From positions 1 through 58,999 of the forward strand of contig JADJFX010000004.1 in NCBI GenBank assembly GCA_016708345.1: DNA of 58,999 nt. The letters run 5' to 3'. A program made the position numbers and the translations under genes. Numbering within the stretch: position 1 is the first letter of the stretch; every line of letters starts with the position of its first letter. This document shows positions 49,862 to 58,823 of the stretch, one piece after another. This DNA is from Candidatus Rhodoferax bjergmarkensis (lineage in GTDB: Bacteria > Pseudomonadota > Gammaproteobacteria > Burkholderiales > Burkholderiaceae_C). Below the pieces are notes generated by a model. The model was not told the DNA's origin, made no database searches, and saw only the letters and a program-made list of their open reading frames with translations.

Positions 49862-50334
49862 GCGAAATCCTTTGAGAGAGCCAACCTTGGCAGCAGCAAA
49901 ATCGCCTCGGCATTGGAGGGTGAAAAGCAAGCCTTTGCCGCCTGCAGGTAGGGCAGCCACTGGTAGTCAGTATGTTCACCCGGACTTAACCGAATCGCAG
50001 TTCCAGCTGGCACCATGAGACCAAAAAGATGCTCGGTGTTGCGAGTGATGCCGGGTGCATACCGGTGCTGCCAGCGAGGATAAATGTCATACACATTTTC
50101 AAGCTGCCAGTCATGCAGACAGGTTGCCAGGGATGTGCCCGCACTGCAGTCAATTCCGGTTTCCTCACCCACTTCACGCACCGCCGTCTGCTCAAACGGC
50201 TCGTCCAGCGTGTCTTTGCTGCCGGTCACGGACTGCCAAAAATCAGGCGCATCGGCGCGCTTGATCAGCAAAACGTCCAGCGCCGGGGTGTAAATGACCA
50301 CAAGGACGGATTGGGGAATTTTGTAAGTAACCAT
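49858..50334 (-). CDS. nudB: Dihydroneopterin triphosphate diphosphatase (Nudix)
   Basis: 158 aa. Nudix box around GSKDTLDEPFEQTAVREVGEETGI, with conserved REVGEE. KIPQSVLVVIYTP and EHTDYQWLPYLQAAK are NudB-specific landmarks. It removes pyrophosphate from dihydroneopterin triphosphate, the step after FolE. Lies downstream of aspS behind a terminator, as in many betaproteobacteria. Confidence 0.93.
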   Translation of the reverse strand: MVTYKIPQSVLVVIYTPALDVLLIKRADAPDFWQSVTGSKDTLDEPFEQTAVREVGEETGIDCSAGTSLATCLHDWQLENVYDIYPRWQHRYAPGITRNTEHLFGLMVPAGTAIRLSPGEHTDYQWLPYLQAAKACFSPSNAEAILLLPRLALSKDFA

Positions 50335-50337
50335 AAA

Positions 50338-50365
50338 AAAAGGACGCTTATGAGGCGTCCTTTGA
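50338..50365 (-). terminator. Intrinsic terminator after aspS
   Basis: AAAGGACGC, loop CTCATAA region, GCGTCC and a T-run on the minus strand; the stem is AGGACGC/GCGTCCT. It separates aspS from nudB, so nudB either reads through or has its own promoter. Confidence 0.85.
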
Positions 50366-50393
50366 TTGTGCCTGAGCCCTGCTCACAATGGCA

Positions 50394-52208
50394 TCAACCG
50401 GCCTTGCTGAGCTCGGCCGGGCGCAAGCGGATGTGCAACTCGCGCAGTTGCTTCTCGTCCACCGTACTGGGTGCTTTGGTGAGCAGACATTGCGCGCGCT
50501 GGGTCTTGGGGAAGGCGATCACATCGCGGATCGACTCGGCACCGGTCATCAGGGTCACAATGCGGTCCAGACCAAAGGCCAGGCCGCCGTGCGGTGGTGC
50601 GCCGTATTGCAGGGCATCGAGCAAAAAGCCGAATTTATCTTGCGCTTCTTCCGGCGTGATCTTCAAGGCATCGAACACTTTTTGCTGCACATCGGCACGG
50701 TGGATACGCACCGAGCCACCGCCCATTTCCCAGCCATTAAGCACCATGTCATAGCCTTGGGAAATGCATTTTTCGGGCGCTGTCACCATCCAGTCTTCAT
50801 GCCCCTCTTTGGGTGCGGTAAACGGGTGGTGCACGGCCGTGTAGCGCTGCGACTCTTCGTCGTACTCGAACATCGGAAAGTCAACCACCCACATCGGACG
50901 CCAGGCTTTTTCGAACAAGGCGTTCTTCTTGCCAAACTCGCTGTGGCCGATTTTGATGCGCAGCGCCCCGATGGCGTCGTTGACGATTTTTTCTTTGTCG
51001 GCACCAAAAAAGATCAGGTCACCATTTTGGGCACCAGTGCGGGCCAAAACTTCGGCAATCGCCTTGTCATGGATGTTTTTCACGATCGGACTTTGCAAAC
51101 CGTCGCGGCCTTTGGATACGTCGTTCACACGGATGTAAGCCAGACCCTTGGCACCGTAGATCTTGACGAACTCGGTGTAAGCATCGATCTCGCCACGGCT
51201 GATACCGCCGCCCTCGACCGAACCACCAGGAACGCACAAGCCCACCACACGGCCACCTTTCATGGTGGCAGCACCGGAAAACACCTTGAAATCCACATCG
51301 GCCATGACATCGGTCAGCTCTGTGAACTGCAGCTTGACGCGCAGGTCAGGCTTGTCGGAGCCATAACGGTGCATAGCCTCGGAATAAGCCATGACAGGGA
51401 ACTCGCCGAGATCGACATTGAGCGTGTTCTTGAACACACTGGTGATCATGCCCTGGAACATGTCGCGGATTTCCTGCTCGCTCAGAAACGAGGTTTCAAT
51501 ATCAATCTGCGTAAATTCAGGTTGACGGTCTGCGCGCAGGTCTTCGTCGCGGAAGCACTTGGTGATTTGGTAGTAGCGGTCATAGCCGGCCACCATCAAA
51601 AGCTGCTTGAACAACTGAGGGCTTTGCGGCAAGGCAAAAAAGTGCCCTTCATGCACGCGACTGGGCACCAGATAATCCCGTGCACCTTCCGGTGTTGACT
51701 TGCCCAGCATGGGGGTTTCGATGTCAATAAAACCATTGGCATCCAAAAACTTGCGCACTTCCATCGACACGCGGTAGCGCAGCATCAGGTTGTTTTGCAT
51801 ATAGGGGCGGCGCAAATCCAGCACCCGGTTGGTCAGGCGTGTGGTCTCGCTGAGGTTTTCATCATCCAGCTGAAAGGGCGGCGTGACCGATGGGTTCAGC
51901 ACCGTCAACTCATGGCACAGCACCTCGATCTTGCCGCTCTTGAGGTTGTCGTTGGTGGTGCCTTCGGGGCGAGCACGCACCACACCTTTGATCTGAACAC
52001 AGTACTCGTTGCGCAGACCCTCGGCAGCCTTGAACATGTCGGCACGGTCCGGGTCACATACCACCTGCACGTAACCTTCACGGTCGCGAACATCGACAAA
52101 AATAACACCGCCGTGGTCACGACGACGATTCACCCAGCCGCACAGGCGAACGGATTGGCCCAACAGGGCTTCGGTCACAAGACCGCAATAGTGGGAACGC
52201 ATGGACAT
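50394..52208 (-). CDS. aspS: Aspartyl-tRNA synthetase
   Basis: 604 aa class IIb synthetase. N-terminal OB anticodon-binding domain (VRLCGWVNRRRDHGGVIFVDVRDREG), motif 1 region (FIDIETPMLGKSTPEGARDYLVPSR), motif 2 (CFRDEDLRADRQPEFTQIDIE), the bacterial GAD insertion and motif 3 (GLAFGLDRIVTLMTG). Start taken at 52208 (MSMRSHYCG); 52202 is also possible, and an upstream in-frame extension looks spurious. Intact. Confidence 0.97.
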   Translation of the reverse strand: MSMRSHYCGLVTEALLGQSVRLCGWVNRRRDHGGVIFVDVRDREGYVQVVCDPDRADMFKAAEGLRNEYCVQIKGVVRARPEGTTNDNLKSGKIEVLCHELTVLNPSVTPPFQLDDENLSETTRLTNRVLDLRRPYMQNNLMLRYRVSMEVRKFLDANGFIDIETPMLGKSTPEGARDYLVPSRVHEGHFFALPQSPQLFKQLLMVAGYDRYYQITKCFRDEDLRADRQPEFTQIDIETSFLSEQEIRDMFQGMITSVFKNTLNVDLGEFPVMAYSEAMHRYGSDKPDLRVKLQFTELTDVMADVDFKVFSGAATMKGGRVVGLCVPGGSVEGGGISRGEIDAYTEFVKIYGAKGLAYIRVNDVSKGRDGLQSPIVKNIHDKAIAEVLARTGAQNGDLIFFGADKEKIVNDAIGALRIKIGHSEFGKKNALFEKAWRPMWVVDFPMFEYDEESQRYTAVHHPFTAPKEGHEDWMVTAPEKCISQGYDMVLNGWEMGGGSVRIHRADVQQKVFDALKITPEEAQDKFGFLLDALQYGAPPHGGLAFGLDRIVTLMTGAESIRDVIAFPKTQRAQCLLTKAPSTVDEKQLRELHIRLRPAELSKAG

Positions 52209-52259
52209 AGAACAGCTTTCAAAGCCCGCTTGTAACGGCGGCACGGTTGTCAACAAAAA

Positions 52260-52898
52260 TCATTTAAGGGGAAGCACCGCCGGGGTCGGTGCCACCGACC
52301 CCATCGAAATGACATAGGTCAGCGCCTCGTCGACCGTCATCTTCAGTTCAATGACGTCAGAACGCGGCAGCATCAGAAAAAATCCGCTGGTCGGATTGGG
52401 CGTGGTGGGCACATAAACGCTCACAAAATCAGCGCCCAAATGTGCGGCCACCTCACCGCCCGGAGCCCCGGTCTGGAACGCAACAGTCCACACCCCTGCA
52501 CGTGGATACTGAACCAGCAGCGCAGTACGAAACGCATTGCCATTGGTGGAAAAAAGTGTATCGGACACTTTTTTCACACTGTTGTAGATGGACTTGAAAA
52601 CCGGGATGTTGGTAAAAAGCTTGTCCCACTGATTGAACCACCAGCGGCCTGCGACATTGGAAACCAGCGCCCCGGTCAACAAGAGCGCTGAAAACACAAG
52701 TATCACCCCCAAGCCAGGGATGCGGCGCATTTGATCGATCAGAACACCGGTTGAAGCGGGGCTGACCGCCGCTATACCCGTGAGCAAGCCGCCAAAAATA
52801 GCGTCAAGCAGGCCCACCAGCCACAACAGCACCCAGATGGTAATAGCCAGTGGCAACCAGACCAACAGGCCAGTTAACAGGTACTTCTTGATGGGCAC
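52260..52898 (-). CDS. DUF502 family membrane protein
   Basis: 212 aa. Two transmembrane segments (about residues 6-30 and 62-85), then a soluble domain with PVFKSIYNSVKKVSDTLFS, VLVQYPRAGVWTVAFQTG, FVSVYVPTTPNPTSGFFLMLPRSDVIELKMTVDEAL, all typical of DUF502. Function unknown. Conserved neighbour of aspS. Confidence 0.93.
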   Translation of the reverse strand: MPIKKYLLTGLLVWLPLAITIWVLLWLVGLLDAIFGGLLTGIAAVSPASTGVLIDQMRRIPGLGVILVFSALLLTGALVSNVAGRWWFNQWDKLFTNIPVFKSIYNSVKKVSDTLFSTNGNAFRTALLVQYPRAGVWTVAFQTGAPGGEVAAHLGADFVSVYVPTTPNPTSGFFLMLPRSDVIELKMTVDEALTYVISMGSVAPTPAVLPLK

Positions 52899-52929
52899 GA
52901 AAAACGCCTGCAGTTAAGCGGAAAATAAA

Positions 52930-53262
52930 TCAGTGGCAAGCACATGAGCCGCCGCAACCACCTGATGCAGCAGGGGGCGTTGCTGGGGCTGCATCTGTCT
53001 TGGTGCCAGAACTCTCAGCCGGCTTGCCATCGGTCGCGTCAGAGGCTGCGCCCGTAGCAGCAGCGCCCGCTGCTGTTGCACCACCTTTGAAATCGGTTGC
53101 GTACCAGCCAGACCCCTTTAACTGAAAACCAGCTGCCGTAAGTTGCTTTTTGAAAGCGGCCGCGCCACAGGTGGGGCAATCGGTCAGTGGTGCGTCTGAA
53201 ATTTTTTGCAAAACGTCTTTGGCAAACCCGCAGGACTCGCATTTATAGGCATAAATTGGCAT
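52930..53262 (-). CDS. FmdB-family zinc-ribbon protein
   Basis: 110 aa. N-terminal zinc ribbon MPIYAYKCESCGFAKDVLQ ... CPTCGA, then GFQLKGSGWYATDF, then a low-complexity Ala/Gly/Thr-rich tail ending CGGSCACH, a second Cys cluster that may also bind metal. FmdB-type proteins are putative regulators of unknown target. Just upstream of DUF502. Confidence 0.9.
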   Translation of the reverse strand: MPIYAYKCESCGFAKDVLQKISDAPLTDCPTCGAAAFKKQLTAAGFQLKGSGWYATDFKGGATAAGAAATGAASDATDGKPAESSGTKTDAAPATPPAASGGCGGSCACH

Positions 53263-53343
53263 GACGATGTGGTTCTGATATCAAGTTGCAAAGCCTTCGA
53301 TTATAGGGCGTCGTGGTTTCGCACGCCTCCATCAAAACAACCA

Positions 53344-54909
53344 TCAAAAAATTCGCACCCGAACAATAAACTGCATGGCCAGCAACCCCAGCATAAAACC
53401 CACGCCCCCATAGACCAGCGCTTGCAGCAAACTGTTGGTGCGCTTTTGCTCTGCCAAAAGCTCACTAAGTTCCCGTCCCCCGCCGGGCTTGCCATTTTGA
53501 AGAAAATCGTACAAAAGCCGTGGCAATTCGGGGATCAGTTTGGCGTATTGGGGCGCTTCTCGGCGCAATTGCTCCATCAGCCTGCCAGGGCCCACTTGGT
53601 CGATCATCCACTTTTCCAAAAACGGTTTGGCCGTGCTCCAAAGGTCCAGATCGGGGTCCAGCTGGCGACCCAAACCTTCGATGTTGAGCAAAGTCTTTTG
53701 CAACAGCACCAGCTGCGGCTGAATTTCAACATCAAAACGCTGCGAAGTTTGAAACAAGCGCATCAGCAACAAACCGAGTGAAATTTCCTTCAGAGGCCGG
53801 TCAAAATAGGGCTCGCACACGGAACGAATGGCCGACTCCAGCTCGTCCACCCGGGTCGTCGGTGGCACCCAGCCCGACTCAATATGCAGCTGGGCCACCC
53901 GCTTGTAGTCGCGCCGAAAAAAAGCGACAAAATTTTGCGCCACATACTCTTTGTCCGACTCGGTCAGTGTGCCAACGATACCGAAATCCAGTGAGATATA
54001 CCGGCCAAACGTGGCTGGGGCAATGCTGACCTGAATATTGCCCGGGTGCATGTCAGCATGGAAAAAACCATCCCGAAACACCTGCGTAAAGAAGATGGTG
54101 ACACCATCTCGTGCCAGTTTGGGAATATCCACCCCAGCCGCGCGCAAACGGTCCACCTGACTGATCGGCACCCCGTGCATGCGCTCCATCACAATCACGT
54201 CGGTGGAACAGTAATCCCACATCATCTCGGGAATCAGCACCTGCTCCAGGTCGGCCATGTTGCGGCGCAACTGGGCCGCGCTGGAAGCCTCGCGCACAAG
54301 GTCGAGTTCATCGTGCAAGTACTTGTCAAACTCGGCTACTACCTCGCGCGGTTTGAGCCGCTTTCCATCGGCCGAAAGACCATCGACCCAGCCCGCCATC
54401 ATGCGCATCAAGCTTAGATCTTTGTCGATGACCGTCAGCATGCCGGGTCTGAGCACTTTGACGGCCACCTCCCGGTGTTGCCCGCTGCGGTCTTTCAAAA
54501 TTGCGAAATGAACCTGCGCAATCGATGCACTGGCGATGGGCTCGCGATCAAAGGATACAAAAATGTCGCCCACTTTTTTATTGAATGCGCGCTCGATGGT
54601 GGCAATGGCCACGTCGCTGTCAAACGGCGGCACCCGGTCTTGCAAACGCGCCAGCTCGTCGGCCACATCGACCGGGAGCAAATCACGCCGGGTTGACAGC
54701 ACCTGCCCAAATTTGACAAAAATCGGCCCCAACTCTTCCAGCGCCTCACGAATGCGCTGACCGCGCGGTGCCTGCAAATTGCGACCGACCGACAGCACAC
54801 GTGCAAGAAAGGTCAGGCGCGGTTTGTTAAAGGCTGTCAGAACCAACTGATCCAGTCCATAGCGCAAGACCACCCAGACGATAAAAACCCCACGAAACAG
54901 GCGCGTCAT
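53344..54909 (-). CDS. ubiB: UbiB, atypical kinase/ATPase for ubiquinone biosynthesis
   Basis: 521 aa. UbiB/ABC1 landmarks: LEELGPIFVKFGQVLSTRRDLLP with KxGQ, Ala-rich loop IASASIAQVH, AVKVLRPGM, HADMHPGN, SLDFGIVG and a C-terminal membrane anchor (YGGVGFMLGLLAMQFIVRV). Needed for later ring-modification steps, at the inner membrane. The start overlaps the ubiJ stop by 4 nt. Intact. Confidence 0.97.
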   Translation of the reverse strand: MTRLFRGVFIVWVVLRYGLDQLVLTAFNKPRLTFLARVLSVGRNLQAPRGQRIREALEELGPIFVKFGQVLSTRRDLLPVDVADELARLQDRVPPFDSDVAIATIERAFNKKVGDIFVSFDREPIASASIAQVHFAILKDRSGQHREVAVKVLRPGMLTVIDKDLSLMRMMAGWVDGLSADGKRLKPREVVAEFDKYLHDELDLVREASSAAQLRRNMADLEQVLIPEMMWDYCSTDVIVMERMHGVPISQVDRLRAAGVDIPKLARDGVTIFFTQVFRDGFFHADMHPGNIQVSIAPATFGRYISLDFGIVGTLTESDKEYVAQNFVAFFRRDYKRVAQLHIESGWVPPTTRVDELESAIRSVCEPYFDRPLKEISLGLLLMRLFQTSQRFDVEIQPQLVLLQKTLLNIEGLGRQLDPDLDLWSTAKPFLEKWMIDQVGPGRLMEQLRREAPQYAKLIPELPRLLYDFLQNGKPGGGRELSELLAEQKRTNSLLQALVYGGVGFMLGLLAMQFIVRVRIF

Positions 54910-55457
54910 GCCGATGCCTTGTCCGGGTTGCCCGGCGCAGAAGTCCCCAAAAACTGTCGCAGCGCAAGTGCCATGCCACGTGCCGCTTGGCCCAGCGCAT
55001 GGGCGGGCGCATCACCTATGACCTTGGCAAGGTCTTCCTCCATATCCCAGCGAACATGGTCAACCAGCCAGTTCACCTCGGCCGCCAGTTGCACATCGCC
55101 TTCGATACGCACCGTGGGTTTGTCACCACGCAAAGCCACCTGCACCAAGGCAAGGGGAGATTCTTCGGTGACGGCCAGCGTCAAATCAGGTGTCGCGTCG
55201 GTCAGAGCCCTATCCAGCAAACCGGCCGGAGTTGCTACCATTTTCAGAGCAATAGAGCGCCACTGCACGAGCACAACCTGTCCTTTTTGCCTTGCCAGAC
55301 GGCTGGTAGCCTGTGGCTCTTGCGACAAGATGTGGTTCAGCAGCAGGACAATGCGGTGCTGAACCTCATCGACGGCCCAAGCGGGTGGTTCAATAGCGGG
55401 AAGGGGAAGGTTTTGAAGAAAACCCTCCAGCAATGAAAAAGGGGACTGTGTTGCCAT
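54906..55457 (-). CDS. ubiJ: UbiJ, SCP2-domain ubiquinone accessory factor
   Basis: 183 aa lipid-binding scaffold of the Ubi complex. SCP2-like domain (about residues 20-110) with VLVQWRSIALKMVATPAGLLD and DVQLAAEVNWLVDHVRWDMEEDLAKVIGDAPAH. It sits between the Tim44-like gene and ubiB. A diverged match to the dispersed element (about 55232-55270) is noted but not called. Confidence 0.9.
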   Translation of the reverse strand: MATQSPFSLLEGFLQNLPLPAIEPPAWAVDEVQHRIVLLLNHILSQEPQATSRLARQKGQVVLVQWRSIALKMVATPAGLLDRALTDATPDLTLAVTEESPLALVQVALRGDKPTVRIEGDVQLAAEVNWLVDHVRWDMEEDLAKVIGDAPAHALGQAARGMALALRQFLGTSAPGNPDKASA

Positions 55458-55507
55458 AGTCCCCCATTATTCCCTGAATTCAATCAGGTGTTCGCGCCGG
55501 TCAGCCG

Positions 55508-56458
55508 CTATTGCAAAGCCTGCACCCCGGCCACCAGCCAGCCACCTGAGCCGCTCTTGGACTTGGTCATGTTCCAGACCTCGCGGAACGGGCTGGGGCC
55601 GGCCGAAACCTCTTCGCGAACCATGCCGGAAAACTCGACGCTGGCCATGTACTCGGTGCCCCTGTCCTCAATGCCCAGCAATTGCGCTTCAATCATGACC
55701 ACATCGGTCACATTGGCTGCGGCACCGGCCTGGGTCTCGCGCGCGATCAGTTGTGCCTGAATTTCTTTCAGCATCGTGTCGGTCATCATGGCGCGCAAGG
55801 CATTGATGTCGGATTTGTCCCACGCCGCCTGCAAAGTAACGTAATTGGCCTTGGCCGATTGAAGAAAACCTGCAGTATCAAAATCCGCCGGAATACCCCA
55901 GCTTTGCGAGCCGGACAAGCCAGAGCCAATCATCGAGCCTTGCGCCGCTGGTGCCGCCGTAAACCCCATGCTGTTGCGCTCCCAAGGGCGCGCCGAGGCG
56001 TCGTTGCCGACGTTTTCAGGACGGTAGCTGGTAGGTGCTGGTGCCATGCCAGCGGGTGTTGCCCCTTGAAATGCAAAAGGGGCATGGCCCGCGCTCTGCG
56101 ACTGGGCCGCTTTGCGTGAACGCATAAACCAGCCCACCGCCATCATGATGACCAAGGCCAGTAGCGCAAACATCATGAACTGACCAAAAGCTTCTCCCAT
56201 GCCCAGCGAACTGGCCAGCCAGGCCAGGCCCAAGCCAGCAGCCAAACCGCCCAACATGGCACCCCAAGGACGCTTCGGAGCAGCCGCAGCAGGAGAAGTT
56301 GGTGCCGGTGTGGCTGCTCCCTGTGACGGTGCGGCTTGGCGCTGCGTCACATTACTGGACTGCTGTCCAACCGACCGGCCACCGCCCATTCGCTTGGCCT
56401 CGGCATTGAAACCTGCCAAGGTCAAAAATACCGCCAAGACAAAAGTCCAAAATTTCAT
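55508..56458 (-). CDS. Tim44-like domain membrane protein
   Basis: About 316 aa. Start at 56458 (MKFWTFVLAVFLTLAGFNAEA, signal sequence) with GGAGAAGAT before it. A Ser/Gln/Pro/Ala-rich linker follows, then two hydrophobic segments (GAMLGGLAAGLGLAWLASSLG; FMMFALLALVIMMAVGWFM), and a C-terminal Tim44-like domain (LQSAKANYVTLQAAWDKSDINALRAMMTDTMLKEI). It is common between ubiE and ubiJ in Burkholderiales. Exact role unknown. Confidence 0.9.
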   Translation of the reverse strand: MKFWTFVLAVFLTLAGFNAEAKRMGGGRSVGQQSSNVTQRQAAPSQGAATPAPTSPAAAAPKRPWGAMLGGLAAGLGLAWLASSLGMGEAFGQFMMFALLALVIMMAVGWFMRSRKAAQSQSAGHAPFAFQGATPAGMAPAPTSYRPENVGNDASARPWERNSMGFTAAPAAQGSMIGSGLSGSQSWGIPADFDTAGFLQSAKANYVTLQAAWDKSDINALRAMMTDTMLKEIQAQLIARETQAGAAANVTDVVMIEAQLLGIEDRGTEYMASVEFSGMVREEVSAGPSPFREVWNMTKSKSGSGGWLVAGVQALQ

Positions 56459-56573
56459 ATCTTCTCCAAACAATGAGCGCATTCAAATATGAACTGCGCT
56501 TGATAACTTTACACACGACCCGACAAAACACCAAGTTGGGATCAATCCCGCTGCCTCAAGCATCACGCATCCC

Positions 56574-57305
56574 TTAGCACTTGATTCCAACATGCAAAGC
56601 CACCAGACCACCGGTCATGTTGTGATAATCCACATGACCGAATCCACCTTTGACCATCATGGCCTTTAATTCTTCCTGACCCGGATGCATACGAATCGAC
56701 TCCGCCAGATAACGGTAGCTCGCTTCGTCGCCCGTGACCAGCTTGCCCAGATTTGGCAACACATTGAATGAATACCAGTCGTAGGCTTTTTCCAGCGGCT
56801 TGGCCACCTTGGAAAATTCCAGCACCAGCAGCTTGCCGTTAGGTTTGAGCACCCGGTTCATCTCGGCCAGCGCAACGTCCTTGTGCGTCATGTTGCGCAG
56901 ACCAAACGCAACACTCACCACATCAAAATGATTGTTGGGAAAAGGCAACTTTTCAGCATCACACACCAAAGTTGGCAGCGTCACACCAGCATCGAGCAGT
57001 CGGTCGCGCCCGGTGCGCAGCATGGCCTCGTTGATGTCGGTGTGCACCACGCGCCCGCTTTTGCCTACTTTTTTGGAAAACGCCAGCGCCAGATCACCCG
57101 TGCCCCCGGCAATGTCCAGCACTTGGTAGCCTTCACGAATGTCCGCCCGCAGCACCGTGAACGCCTTCCAGGCGCGGTGTAAGCCGGCAGACATCAGGTC
57201 GTTCATCAGGTCATACTTGGACGCAACCGAGTCAAATACGCCGCGCACGTGCTTTGCTTTTTCGGTTTCGTCCACCGATTTGTAGCCAAAATGTGTAGTT
57301 GTCAT
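56574..57305 (-). CDS. ubiE: Ubiquinone/menaquinone C-methyltransferase
   Basis: 243 aa SAM-dependent methyltransferase. Start at 57305 (MTTTHFGYKSVDETEKA) with signatures VFDSVASKYDLMNDLMSAGLHR, SAM-binding VLDIAGGTGDLALAF, and FGLRNMTHKDVALAEMNRVLKPNGKLLVLEFS. The end is HNMTGGLVALHVGIKC. First gene of the ubiE-Tim44-ubiJ-ubiB group. Confidence 0.97.
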   Translation of the reverse strand: MTTTHFGYKSVDETEKAKHVRGVFDSVASKYDLMNDLMSAGLHRAWKAFTVLRADIREGYQVLDIAGGTGDLALAFSKKVGKSGRVVHTDINEAMLRTGRDRLLDAGVTLPTLVCDAEKLPFPNNHFDVVSVAFGLRNMTHKDVALAEMNRVLKPNGKLLVLEFSKVAKPLEKAYDWYSFNVLPNLGKLVTGDEASYRYLAESIRMHPGQEELKAMMVKGGFGHVDYHNMTGGLVALHVGIKC

Positions 57306-57467
57306 GGGGTAATCCTCGCAGTAAGGCAATTATCGTGGGAAATCTTTGCCCAATGGCGTATGACGCAATCGCAATCACAACCCAAGGTGCAGATTTACAG
57401 AACCTATCATGCAGTTTGGTCTTGATTTCCACATAGTTTTCCGTCTTTATTTTTTCCATAAAAAAAT

Positions 57468-57517
57468 GCCCGCTACCGCACGCTCTGCTTGCGCAAGCAG
57501 CTCCCTTCTTTATAGCA
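57468..57517 (-). repeat. Dispersed 49-50 bp element, copy I (upstream of ubiE)
   Basis: Reads TGCTATAAAGAAG, then GGAGCTGCTTGCGCA, then AGCAGAGCGTGCGG, ending AGCGGGC. Intergenic, about 160 bp upstream of ubiE. Confidence 0.75.
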
Positions 57518-58082
57518 AACAGAACAAACCAATTTGCCTGATTCGAACTTGACCACGTGGCTCATGCGCTGGCTCCAAAACCACCAGCATCCGTCATCGT
57601 CACCCTGTTTTCCCAGAATGCAAACATGACCTCAAGCCTTTCTTCAGCTCACAGCAGTCCACTTGGACGGCGCAAACTGCCCATCGGCATCCAGAGATTG
57701 CACCCATGCTCGAAACTTAAGCATCACCCCCGAGGGCCGCGCGCTGCAAAAGCTCCAGACCGCCAATAAGGGATGCAGAAATTGCAAATGTACCGTTCAT
57801 GGCGAGTGCTGACGGGATGCAGTGCCAGGCGCAAGACGTGAACTTTAGCCAGCTAAACGAGCGGATTGCAACGACGCAATGCGTCCGCCAGTACCGCCAG
57901 AAATGGGATATTTGTGATTTCTGCATCCCTAAATACAAGGTACGCAGCAAGCCGATTCACCTGATTGCTGTGAAATACAGCAAAATAAGCCGCAACATCG
58001 TGGGCTTTGAAGTGTTAACGCTGGAGTCGTTGACTTTTCCCCAAGCGGCTGACGTTTTGGTGACAGGTTCAAGGATAAATAT

Positions 58083-58131
58083 GCCGTTTGCGCACGTCCT
58101 ACCTGCGCAAGCAGCTCCTTTTTTGATAGCG
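58083..58131 (-). repeat. Dispersed 49-bp element, copy J (upstream of DUF4956 gene)
   Basis: Reads CGCTATCAAAAAA, then GGAGCTGCTTGCGCA, then GGTAGGACGTGCGCA, ending AACGGC; 49 nt. It is followed outward by a second ATAAAAACGCTAT-type inverted segment. Confidence 0.8.
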
Positions 58132-58238
58132 TTTTTATAGCATAAGCGTATCTCAAACACTCTTTGCCCGACTAGCGCACCGAATTCCGAAAAAACTGAT
58201 ACCCTGACCAAGTCAAGCACCCATACCACGAACAATCC

Positions 58239-58823
58239 ATGATCGACCTGATAACAAATAATGCGTTCGGCACATTGATTTCAAGATTTCTGGTTAACGC
58301 CATCGCAATGATTTTGCTGATGTTTGTTATTTATTATCCGCGGTACAGAAATAAAGAATTGGTGACTTCCGCTGCGTTGTTCAACATTTTTATATTCTCG
58401 GTCTTGACTGTTTTATCAAAAGCTGAATTTGGTGTGGCAGGTGGTTTTGGCTTATTTGCGATTTTGGCTTTATTCACACTGCGCTCAGAACAAATCAGTA
58501 AAATTGAAATTACTTACTTTTTTGGCAGCGTTTCCATCGCGGTGATTTGTGCCGTACAAGGAACAACCTTGCCGCTGGTGGTAGCTATAGCGACGTTGGT
58601 TCTGATCGGCACGTTTATTATCGATCACCCCAAAATTCTGCACTCTGTCAGCAGCCTCAATCTCACCCTCGATAAAATTGAGTCCTGTGTGCTTGCAGAC
58701 CCTTCAACCATGATTCATAACCTTTCGCAGCTATTAGGGGTAGAAGTGATGTCCTATCATGTCATTTCGCTCGATTATATCAATGACATGGTCAAGATAA
58801 ATGTTTACTACCGCAAACACTAA
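58239..58823 (+). CDS. DUF4956 family membrane protein
   Basis: 194 aa. Four hydrophobic segments in the first 130 residues (ISRFLVNAIAMILLMFVIYY; ALFNIFIFSVLTVL; GFGLFAILALFTL; FGSVSIAVICAV), FTLRSEQISKIEITYFF as the family signature, then a soluble C-terminal domain ending INVYYRKH. Its last 23 nt overlap the start of the downstream VTC gene in another frame. DUF4956 genes commonly accompany VTC-type polyphosphate polymerase-like genes. Codon use is AT-richer than in the rest of the window. Confidence 0.88.
   Translation: MIDLITNNAFGTLISRFLVNAIAMILLMFVIYYPRYRNKELVTSAALFNIFIFSVLTVLSKAEFGVAGGFGLFAILALFTLRSEQISKIEITYFFGSVSIAVICAVQGTTLPLVVAIATLVLIGTFIIDHPKILHSVSSLNLTLDKIESCVLADPSTMIHNLSQLLGVEVMSYHVISLDYINDMVKINVYYRKH

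Larger units (their letters stand above)
57306..58238. other. Intergenic region with two copies of the dispersed element
   Basis: 933 bp without a supportable gene. It holds copies I (57468-57517) and J (58083-58131). A 113-codon plus-strand reading (57799-58140) and a 77-codon minus-strand reading (57717-57950) overlap each other; neither has a known family or a convincing start. This is where conserved ubi synteny ends. Confidence 0.6.

Noticed and set aside
55232..55270. TGCTACCATTTTCAGAGC in ubiJ resembling the 49-bp element
   Set aside because: Only the first 18 bases match; the second half does not, so it was not listed as a copy, though the register fits.
57717..58140. Overlapping readings on both strands near the right end as a gene
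   Set aside because: Neither has a recognisable domain or a ribosome-binding site, and a repeat copy lies inside the plus-strand reading.
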